In this document: positions 1-5,026 of the stretch, one piece after another
Layout: each line of letters begins with the position of its first letter
How positions within the stretch are numbered: the first letter of the stretch is position 1
Assembly (NCBI GenBank): GCA_005884745.1
Contig: VAZU01000035.1
Coordinates: 18,146-23,829 of the forward strand
Length of the DNA stretch: 5,684 bases
DNA from: Alphaproteobacteria bacterium
GTDB lineage: Bacteria > Pseudomonadota > Alphaproteobacteria > Rhizobiales > Xanthobacteraceae
Reading direction: 5' to 3'
The notes under the pieces: generated by a model
What the model saw: only the letters and a program-made list of their open reading frames with translations
Databases searched by the model: none
What the model was told of the DNA's origin: nothing
Program-made: the position numbers and the translations under genes

Positions 1-941
1 TGCTTGCGGTGCTGTTGGTGCCACAGGCCGGCGCGTTCACAGCCTATGTGTCGAACGAGAAGGGCAACAATGTCACGGTGATCGACACCGAGAAGATGGC
101 CGCGGTCAAGACCATCAAGGTCGGCCAAAGACCGCGCGGCATCGATCTTACCAGGGACGGCCGGTTCGTGCTGGTCGCGGTCGGGGACGACGACACCATC
201 CAGATGATCGATACCAAGACCGGCGAGATCGCCGGCACGCTGCCGTCCGGACCCGATCCCGAGCTGTTCACCCTGGACCCGAGCGGAACGCTGCTCTATG
301 TCGCCAACGAGAACGACAACACGGTCACCATCATCGACGTGGAGAAGCGCACCCGGCTCGGCGACGTGCAGGTCGGGGTCGAGCCCGAGGGAATGGGCAT
401 CAGCCCCGACGGCAAGATCCTGGTGAATACCTCGGAAACCACCAACATGGCGCATTTCATCGATACCGAGACGCGCCGGATCGTGGCCAATGTTCTGGTC
501 GATTCGCGTCCACGCTTCGCACAATTCAAGCGCGACGGGTCGGAACTGTGGGTCACCGCCGAGGTCGGCGGAACCTTGAGCGTGATCGATCCGGCGAAGC
601 ATCAGGTGACGAAGAAGATCAGCTTCGAGGTTGCGGGCCTGCGCCAGGAAGCGATTCAGCCGGTCGGCATCGGCATCACCCGGGACGGCAGGACCGGTTT
701 CGTCGCGCTCGGTCCTGCCAATCGCGTGGCCGTCGTCGACGGCGCCACGCACGACGTGAAGAAATATCTGCTGGTCGGACAGCGGGTCTGGCACATGGCG
801 TTCACGCCCGACGAGAAATATCTGCTCACCACGAACGGCGTGTCCAACGACGTCTCGGTGATCGACGTCGCGGCCCTGAAGGTGATCAAGACGATTCAGG
901 TCGGCGAGCTGCCCTGGGGCATCGCCATTTCGGCGCAATGA
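1..941 (+). CDS. PQQ-catabolism-associated YVTN beta-propeller protein (5' end outside window)
   Basis: Periplasmic beta-propeller of the family found beside PQQ-dependent alcohol dehydrogenases and their ABC transporter. Its exact role is not established; a scaffold or partner for the transporter or the dehydrogenase is likely. The frame is open at the left edge (first whole codon at 3). The visible start LAVLLVPQAGA, followed by FTAYVSN, looks like the end of a Sec signal peptide, so only some 10-20 residues should be missing. 312 residues are visible. Repeats follow the pattern Y-V-x-N-x-x-x-N-x-V-x-V-I-D, then a strand ending V-G-x-x-P-x-G-I, for example YVSNEKGNNVTVID near the start, YVANENDNTVTIID at about 297-338 and a last copy with NDVSVIDV near 843-870. 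This would suit a seven-bladed propeller. The stop overlaps the next start (ATGA at 938-941), which implies translational coupling to the ATPase. The GTG at 9 is probably internal, not the true start. Family sure, function inferred. Confidence 0.92.
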   Translation, partial: LAVLLVPQAGAFTAYVSNEKGNNVTVIDTEKMAAVKTIKVGQRPRGIDLTRDGRFVLVAVGDDDTIQMIDTKTGEIAGTLPSGPDPELFTLDPSGTLLYVANENDNTVTIIDVEKRTRLGDVQVGVEPEGMGISPDGKILVNTSETTNMAHFIDTETRRIVANVLVDSRPRFAQFKRDGSELWVTAEVGGTLSVIDPAKHQVTKKISFEVAGLRQEAIQPVGIGITRDGRTGFVALGPANRVAVVDGATHDVKKYLLVGQRVWHMAFTPDEKYLLTTNGVSNDVSVIDVAALKVIKTIQVGELPWGIAISAQ

Positions 942-1738
942 CTTGGGCTCGGGCCGCGAAGGGCAGCGCGAATATGCACGACGTGAAATCCGCGGAAGCA
1001 GCGCTGGCGATCGAGGGCCTGAGCCATTGGTACGGCTCGCGCCAGGCGCTCGATGACGTGACGTTTGCGCTCCAGCCGGCGACGTTCAGCGTGCTGCTCG
1101 GGCTCAACGGCGCGGGAAAAAGCACGTTGTTCTCGCTGGTGACGCGGCTCTATGCGGTGCGCCGCGGCCGCATCCGTATCTTCGGTCACGACGTGGGCCC
1201 GAGTCCGGGCGAAGCGCTGCGGCGGCTTGGGGTGGTGTTCCAGCCGCGCACGCTCGATCTCGATCTCTCGGTGATGCAGAACCTGCGCTATCACGCGGCG
1301 CTGCACGGCATCGGCGCCCGCGAGGCGCGGGCGCGCGGCGAAGCGATGCTGGCGCGCGTTCATCTGTCGGAGCGGGCCGACGACAAGGTGCGCAACCTTT
1401 CCGGCGGGCAGATGCGGCGCGTCGAGATCGCCCGCGCGCTGCTGCATCGGCCGCGGCTGCTGGTGCTCGACGAGCCGACCGTCGGGCTCGACATCAAGGC
1501 GCGCTCCGAGATTCTGGGCCACGTCCATTCCCTCGTTATCGAAGAGGGCGTTTGCGTGCTGTGGGCGACGCATCTCGTCGACGAGGTCGGCGACAAGGAC
1601 GACGTGATCGTGCTGCACCTGGGCAAAATCCTCGCGCATGGTCCGGCATCCGAACTCGTGGCGCAATCCGGGGCAGCCGACATTCGCGGCGCGTTCAGTG
1701 CGCTGACCAGCGCTTCCGCGCCGGACGAGGCCGCATGA
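938..1738 (+). CDS. pedB: ABC transporter ATP-binding protein, PQQ-alcohol-dehydrogenase system (PedB/LutE-like)
   Basis: Cytoplasmic ATPase that powers the permease encoded next to it. It has 266 residues if it starts at the ATG of the ATGA overlap (938). A second in-frame ATG at 974 has AAGGG at 959-963, ten bases upstream, and would give MHDVKSAEAALAIEG; this start is about equally plausible. All nucleotide-binding motifs are intact (numbering from 938): Walker A GLNGAGKST at 55-63, Q-loop Gln102 in FQPRTLD, signature LSGGQ at 154-158, Walker B LLVLDEP with catalytic Glu179, and the switch His212 in ATHLVDE. The protein should therefore hydrolyse ATP. Family knowledge: relatives in Pseudomonas (PedB) and Methylorubrum (LutE) are reported to be needed for lanthanide-dependent growth, so lanthanide or chelate transport is the best guess for the substrate. 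The gene ends in an ATGA overlap with the permease. Confidence 0.9.
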   Translation: MTWARAAKGSANMHDVKSAEAALAIEGLSHWYGSRQALDDVTFALQPATFSVLLGLNGAGKSTLFSLVTRLYAVRRGRIRIFGHDVGPSPGEALRRLGVVFQPRTLDLDLSVMQNLRYHAALHGIGAREARARGEAMLARVHLSERADDKVRNLSGGQMRRVEIARALLHRPRLLVLDEPTVGLDIKARSEILGHVHSLVIEEGVCVLWATHLVDEVGDKDDVIVLHLGKILAHGPASELVAQSGAADIRGAFSALTSASAPDEAA

Positions 1739-2517
1739 GCACATTGTCGGAAACGCGACCGAGCCCGCCGTCGCTGGCCCGCTACGCGATCTGCCTCAAG
1801 GGCATCGTCTGGCGCGAGGCGCTGCGCTTCCTGCATCAGCGCGAACGCTTCGTCGCGGCCCTGGTCCGCCCGCTGGTGTGGCTGTTCATTTTCGCGGCCG
1901 GTTTCCGGCAGGTGCTCGGGGTCTCGATCATTCCGCCGTACGAAGTCTATGTGCTCTACGAGGAATACATCACCCCCGGCCTGATGGTGATGATCCAGCT
2001 CTTCAACGGCATGCAGTCCTCGCTCTCCATGGTCTACGACCGCGAGATGGGCAACATGCGAACCCTGCTGGTGAGCCCGCTGCCGCGCTGGTACCTGCTC
2101 TCCTCGAAGCTCCTCGCCGGCACCGCGGTGTCGGTGCTGCAGGTCTATGCCTATCTGCTCATCGCCTGGTTCTGGGGCATCGAGCCGCCGCCGATCGGCT
2201 ATCTGACCGTGCTGCCGGCGCTGATCCTCGCCGGGCTCATGCTGGGCGCGCTCGGCATGCTGATTTCCTCGCTGGTCAAGCAGCTCGAGAAATGGCGCGT
2301 CCGGGAATCGAGCCCCCTGCTGTATTACGTGTGCGAGCTCAACCCGTTCACCCATGCGGTCGAGCTCGTGCGGTTTGCGCTCTATGCCCAGGTGAACTGG
2401 GTTTCGCTCGCGGTCGTGTGCGGCTGCACGTTCGGGTTCATGTTCGCGGCGATCCTCGCCTACGATCCCGCGCGCGGGGTTTTGGCGCGCCGCGGCGCCC
2501 CGGGAGGCGAGCCATGA
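1735..2517 (+). CDS. pedC: ABC-2 type permease, PQQ-alcohol-dehydrogenase system (PedC/LutF-like), apparently short of one helix
   Basis: Inner-membrane partner of the upstream ATPase; 260 residues from the ATG of the ATGA overlap. The N-terminal half is typical of the PedC family: a cytoplasmic stretch with WREALRFLHQRERF, a first helix around 41-57, then FRQVLGVSIIPPYEVYVLYE, a helix near 80-100 followed by SLSMVYDREMGNMRTLLVSP, and helices near 130-148 and 156-180. A last helix lies near 222-243. Between the fourth and last of these, the family normally carries another helix (a segment like NFAGVMNFVIFPMFF and then SALYPLW). Here the sequence jumps from QLEK (183-186) straight to WRVRESSPLLYY (187-198), so about 23 residues seem to be missing in frame. 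That leaves five predicted helices instead of six. The reading frame is otherwise intact. The missing segment is judged from memory of the family, not from an alignment. Whether this permease works is open. Confidence 0.88.
   Translation: MSTLSETRPSPPSLARYAICLKGIVWREALRFLHQRERFVAALVRPLVWLFIFAAGFRQVLGVSIIPPYEVYVLYEEYITPGLMVMIQLFNGMQSSLSMVYDREMGNMRTLLVSPLPRWYLLSSKLLAGTAVSVLQVYAYLLIAWFWGIEPPPIGYLTVLPALILAGLMLGALGMLISSLVKQLEKWRVRESSPLLYYVCELNPFTHAVELVRFALYAQVNWVSLAVVCGCTFGFMFAAILAYDPARGVLARRGAPGGEP
2502..2507 (+). promoter_or_regulatory. Strong Shine-Dalgarno for the ATG at 2514
   Basis: GGGAGG lies six bases before the ATG that overlaps the permease stop. It is the best ribosome site in the plus-strand operon. 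It argues that 2514 was, or still is, the start of the fourth gene, in spite of the repeats that follow it. Confidence 0.6.
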
Positions 2518-3317
2518 TCTCCACCGATAGTCAGTTCCCTCGCCTGCGCGACAGTCTCCCACCCTCCCCTGGAGGGGGAGGGTCGCGCGCGCAGCGCGCG
2601 GGGTGGGGTGAATTAGTTTCACCCCCTCCCGGTTCGCCGCTTCGCGGCTTGCCGACCTCCTCCCTCCAGGGGGAGGTGGGAGCGCGCGGCAAGTCGGTGA
2701 AATCCACGACGAAACTTGCGCTGGTTGCGGTAATCGCCGCGATCGGGATCGCCGCGCCCTTCCAAACGTTCGCGGCCGACCCGCGCTTTCCCGATTGGCC
2801 GTGCGCTCAGATCAAGGTGCCGGAGATCTCGGTGGCGGCGGTGTGGACCGGGCCGCCGATCGACGACGTGCGCGGCCAATGGCAGAGCGAGGCGAAGGTC
2901 GCCGAGCTCGTGCCGCGGCTTGCCGCACGCCGCACGCCGCTCGAGGAGGCCGAAAAGCTGATCGCCGAGTTCCTCGGCAGCCCCGCCGAGCGAGATCAAA
3001 AGGGCAAGCTGCTGTTCGCGGGGCTGTTCGAGACGCTCTCCCGCGAGCGTTCCGAGGTCATGGACGGCATCGAACGCTTTTCCCGCAAGCAGAAGGGCGT
3101 CGTCGACAAGATCCGCTCGAAGACGGCGGCGCTGCATCAGCTGCAGGACGCCCATGCCGAGGAGAGCAAGATCGACGAGCTTGCCAACCAGCTCGATTGG
3201 GACATCCGCGTCTACGAGGACGAGAAGAAGACCGTGAGCTACGTCTGCGAAGTGCCGCAGCTGATCGAGCGGCGCCTGTTCGCGCTCAGCCGCATGATCC
3301 AGCAGGCGCTGGAGTGA
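2514..3317 (+). CDS. Periplasmic helical/coiled-coil protein of unknown function, N-terminus interrupted by a repeat pair
   Basis: I do not recognise a named family. The frame runs 267 codons from the ATG of the ATGA overlap (2514). Residues 1-61 are Pro/Gly/Arg-rich and mostly translated repeat. A conventional Sec signal peptide only begins at an in-frame GTG at 2697 (VKSTTKLALVAV..., cleavage probably after QTFA), giving 206 residues. GTG 2697 has only a distant GGAGG, about 20 bases upstream and inside the repeat. The mature part (numbering from 2697) opens with ADPRFPDWPC, which has Cys36, then PEISVAAVWTGPPIDD. From about 60 to the end it is helical and charged, with a likely coiled coil near 115-180 (heptad-like ERFSRKQKGVVDKIRSK). 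A second Cys is at 183 in SYVCEVP; the two could form a disulfide. It belongs to the ABC operon by the ATGA overlap, so a periplasmic helper of the transporter or of XoxF is inferred. No catalytic motif is visible. Confidence 0.78.
   Translation: MISTDSQFPRLRDSLPPSPGGGGSRAQRAGWGELVSPPPGSPLRGLPTSSLQGEVGARGKSVKSTTKLALVAVIAAIGIAAPFQTFAADPRFPDWPCAQIKVPEISVAAVWTGPPIDDVRGQWQSEAKVAELVPRLAARRTPLEEAEKLIAEFLGSPAERDQKGKLLFAGLFETLSRERSEVMDGIERFSRKQKGVVDKIRSKTAALHQLQDAHAEESKIDELANQLDWDIRVYEDEKKTVSYVCEVPQLIERRLFALSRMIQQALE
2556..2612 (+). repeat. REP-like GC-rich palindromic element, left copy
   Basis: The element starts CTCCCACC. It contains the hairpin ACCCTCCCC (2561-2569), loop TGGAG, GGGGAGGGT (2575-2583), followed by a CGCGCGC...GCGCGCG stem (about 2584-2600) and the closing run GGGGTGAA (2605-2612). 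CCCACCC (2558-2564) can also pair with GGGTGGG (2601-2607). This is the build of the short dispersed intergenic palindromes common in Bradyrhizobium-type genomes (from recall). It lies within the open frame of the fourth gene. Confidence 0.8.
2618..2682 (-). repeat. REP-like GC-rich palindromic element, right copy in inverted orientation
   Basis: This is a second copy in opposite orientation: TTCACCCC (2618-2625) mirrors the end of the left copy, and GGTGGGAG (2675-2682) mirrors its start. The internal CCTCC...GGAGG hairpin is kept (CCCTCCAGGGGGAGG at 2662-2676). The middle stem differs: CCGC TTC GCGG near 2637-2647 replaces the CGCGCGC stem of the left copy. The two copies are separated by TTAGT and together make one imperfect inverted repeat of about 127 bases, able to form a large hairpin in the mRNA. 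Confidence 0.78.
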
Positions 3318-3335
3318 GGCCCTCATCGGCTGGTT

Positions 3336-3407
3336 CGTAGCCCGCATGGAGCGGAGCGCCGTGCAAGGCGGGAGCTTTACGGACCGAGGTCCCCGGGTCG
3401 GGCTGCG
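3336..3407. repeat. Second palindromic repeat type between the convergent operons
   Basis: The ends CGTAGCCCG (3336-3344) and CGGGCTGCG (3399-3407) are inverted repeats matching at 8 of 9 positions. Inside are CCCGC (3341-3345)/GCGGG (3368-3372) and GGACC-GA-GGTCC (3381-3392). The wording GTAGCCCGCATGGAGCG is typical of dispersed repeats in Bradyrhizobium relatives (from recall). It fills most of the space between the two convergent operons. Its hairpins could slow transcription from either side, but there is no T-run, so I do not call it a terminator. Confidence 0.6.
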
Positions 3408-3445
3408 ATCGCCAACAACAGCGCCAGCGGCCGGGCGCACCTCAT
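3377..3445 (-). pseudogene. Truncated 5' stump of a secreted-protein gene downstream of xoxJ
   Basis: An ATG at 3445 overlaps the xoxJ stop as ATGA (3445-3442). It opens MRCARPLALLLAIAA, which has the basic start and leucine/alanine core of a signal peptide. The frame then enters the repeat at about 3407, reads RPGDLGP and stops (TAA, 3379-3377) after 22 codons. Only about 12 codons (3408-3445) are not repeat sequence. The coupled start and signal-like sequence suggest the front of a fourth xox-operon gene whose remainder was lost. In related loci a periplasmic protein with a CXXCW motif can sit near here, but nothing left in this window identifies it. A chance frame or a tiny real peptide cannot be excluded. 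Confidence 0.4.
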
Positions 3446-4338
3446 GGCCGCTTCGACGGCGGTTCTTCCCGGATCGGCTGGTTGTTCTCGTCGAGCAGCG
3501 GGACGCCGAAACCCAGCAGGATCGCGTTGATGGCGGGCCGGTTCTCCTCGATCATCCGGTTGAGCGACCGCTTCCATTCCTGATCCGAGAAGCGCACCCC
3601 CATGGTGATGCGGTAGACGAGCGTCGGCGCGCCGGCTTCCCGGGTCAGTGGCACGACCTTGAGCGGCGGGTTCGCCTGTTTGGCGTAATAGCCTGCCATC
3701 GGCCCCCACAGCACGCCGGCGTCGATCACGCCGGCGGCGAGATCCTTCATCATCGCCTGGGCGGAAGAATCGACGCGGGTGTCGATGACCAGCGGATACG
3801 GCTTGGCGGTCGCCATCAGGCCGCCGGCCGCCAGATAATTGCTCGGCGGCGTGCCGGCCACGATGCCGATGTGCTTTCCCCTCAGCCGCGGATCGCTCAG
3901 CGTCTCCACGCCGTCGAGGCCGTTGCCGGACTTGAACACCAGCGCGTACGAGGTGCGGTAATACGGATTCGTGCTCTGCACGATGTCGTTGCCTTGCGGG
4001 AACCCCATGATGACGTCGCACTTGTGCGCGCCGAGCGTGTTGCGCACGAAGCCGGTGGCCTGCGGATACCAGGCATAGGCCAGGCTCTTGCCGAGTTTTT
4101 GGGCGAACAATTCCGCGAGTTTGTTCTCGAAACCTTCGCTCTGCTCGTCCGAGAACGGCATGTTGCGCGGATCGGCGCAGACCCGGAGCACCTTGGGATC
4201 GACGAGCTCGATCGAAAGCTCTTTGCTCTCCTCCTGCGCGTGCGCCCGCGAGCTCGCCGCCGCGACCGCCGCGACCAGCGACACGGAAACGATCGAATAT
4301 GTCCACCCTCGGCCCATGCCGGTTCTTGCCCTGGTCAT
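3442..4338 (-). CDS. xoxJ: XoxJ, quinoprotein-dehydrogenase-associated periplasmic solute-binding-like protein
   Basis: Periplasmic partner of XoxF, built like an ABC solute-binding protein. In this family it is thought to help load or activate the dehydrogenase, not to feed a transporter. The ATG at 4338 gives 298 residues; an in-frame ATG at 4317 gives 291 and an equally good Sec signal peptide (GRGWTYSIVSVSLVAAVAAA, cut after AHA). Neither start has a clear ribosome site. Numbering from 4317: VLRVCADPRNMPFS at 44-57, GFENKLAELFAQKLG at 62-76, FVRNTLGAHKCDVIMGFPQG at 90-109, YYRTSYALVF at 119-128, HIGIVAGTPPSNYLAAGG at 149-166 and DAGVLWGPMAGYYAK at 199-213. Cys47 and Cys100 are placed to form the usual disulfide. 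Length and motifs look complete to the tail PLLDENNQPI. It lies 65 bases after xoxG and was followed by another coupled gene, now a stump. Confidence 0.93.
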   Translation of the reverse strand: MTRARTGMGRGWTYSIVSVSLVAAVAAASSRAHAQEESKELSIELVDPKVLRVCADPRNMPFSDEQSEGFENKLAELFAQKLGKSLAYAWYPQATGFVRNTLGAHKCDVIMGFPQGNDIVQSTNPYYRTSYALVFKSGNGLDGVETLSDPRLRGKHIGIVAGTPPSNYLAAGGLMATAKPYPLVIDTRVDSSAQAMMKDLAAGVIDAGVLWGPMAGYYAKQANPPLKVVPLTREAGAPTLVYRITMGVRFSDQEWKRSLNRMIEENRPAINAILLGFGVPLLDENNQPIREEPPSKRP

Positions 4339-4403
4339 CTTCGCTCGCGGCCTGGATCCGCTCAACGCGGGGATCGACGATCCTCGCCCGGCGCATCCCG
4401 ACG

Positions 4404-4922
4404 CTAATGGCCCATGCAGCTCGTCTCGGCCTCCGCGGCCGGCTTGGGCTTTTCCGCATGTTTCTGCGGTCGTCCGCGCGGGGCCGCCTCGTTGGCGCGG
4501 GCGCGCACGTAGACGAAGATGTCGTCGAGATAGCACATGACGTTCGGATCGGTGCCGAACGCCGGCATCACGTTCTCCTGCGCGGTGGTGACGTTCTTGC
4601 GGCCGTTCACCACGACGTCGGCGAAATCCGAATAGCTCATGGTCTTGAGCGATTCCTTGAGCGCCGGCGCGTAGCTCGAGCCTTCCGCATCCGGGCCGTG
4701 GCAGGTGTGGCAATCGGAGTGGTACCTGCGGAAACCCGAATAGGCGTACCAGTCGACGGTTCCGTCCTTCTCGACCTTGTAGGTCGGGTTGCCCTGGGCG
4801 TCGTAATATTTTCCGTCCTCCTCCTTGACCGCTGTCGGATCGCCGGGTCCGTCGGCCCAGGCCAAGCCCGCGTGGAGCACGAGCACCATGAGGAGCGTCC
4901 CGGCCAAAGAGCTGGTTCGCAC
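4404..4922 (-). CDS. xoxG: XoxG, c-type cytochrome of the methanol-oxidation system
   Basis: Periplasmic monohaem cytochrome that accepts electrons from the XoxF methanol dehydrogenase. It has 172 residues from a GTG at 4922; no in-frame ATG lies just upstream, and AAGGA is spaced seven bases before the GTG. The signal peptide runs MRTSSLAGTLLMVLVLHAGLAWA, with cleavage before DGPGD. The haem site is CHTCH at 71-75 (Cys71, Cys74, His75). The sixth ligand is probably Met119 in NVMPAFG. Further family marks are YSGFRRYHSD before the haem site, LKTMSYSDFADVV at 92-104, and DPNVMCYLDDIFVYVRARA at 125-143. Two extra cysteines, Cys130 and Cys169, give the four-cysteine set known for this methanol-linked cytochrome family. 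The last 30 residues are a Lys/Pro/Ala-rich tail ending SCMGH. The gene lies 104 bases downstream of xoxF with a hairpin between them. Confidence 0.94.
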   Translation of the reverse strand: MRTSSLAGTLLMVLVLHAGLAWADGPGDPTAVKEEDGKYYDAQGNPTYKVEKDGTVDWYAYSGFRRYHSDCHTCHGPDAEGSSYAPALKESLKTMSYSDFADVVVNGRKNVTTAQENVMPAFGTDPNVMCYLDDIFVYVRARANEAAPRGRPQKHAEKPKPAAEAETSCMGH

Positions 4923-4929
4923 GAGCGTG

Positions 4930-4934
4930 TCCTT
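4930..4934 (-). promoter_or_regulatory. Ribosome-binding site of xoxG
   Basis: AAGGA on the minus strand, seven bases before the GTG at 4922, decides the start of xoxG in the absence of an ATG. Confidence 0.6.
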
Positions 4935-4964
4935 CGGCTGATGAAACCCGGAACCGGCAAGGAA

Positions 4965-5000
4965 GATCCGACGCGCCGGTTTCGGCCGGCGCGCCGGATC
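4965..5000 (-). other. Strong hairpin between xoxF and xoxG
   Basis: Plus-strand arms GATCCGACGCGCCGG (4965-4979) and CCGGCGCGCCGGATC (4986-5000) pair at 14 of 15 positions (A4971/C4994 mismatch) around a six-base loop. In the xoxF transcript it lies about 26 bases after the stop codon and is followed by TTCCTTGCC, not a T-run. A leaky terminator or an mRNA-end stabiliser that lowers xoxG/xoxJ output relative to xoxF is more likely than full termination. Read on the plus strand it is followed by CTTTT and could stop antisense transcripts. Confidence 0.6.
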
Positions 5001-5026
5001 CTTTTGCGCTGCAGCGAGCCTTAAGC

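Noticed and set aside
9..11. GTG at 9 as the start of the beta-propeller gene
   Set aside because: The open frame continues to the left edge with hydrophobic codons, and a start here would leave a signal peptide with no basic front, so the true start is outside the window.
896..1744. Long antisense frame (282 codons) opposite the ATPase gene
   Set aside because: It has no recognisable domain and is Arg/His/Gln-rich, as expected for the complement of a GC-rich gene; the plus strand carries intact ABC ATPase motifs.
1360..2622. Long antisense frame (420 codons) opposite the ATPase and permease
   Set aside because: Its composition is that of a shadow frame, and it crosses two real genes and a repeat with no motif or ribosome site.
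3318..3441. Bidirectional terminator between the convergent operons
   Set aside because: Hairpins exist within the repeat, but no T-run follows on either strand, so I list it only as a repeat.
4371..4383. Small palindrome GGATCGACGATCC in the xoxG-xoxJ gap
   Set aside because: The loop would be one base and there is no T-run, so it is too weak to call a terminator or operator.
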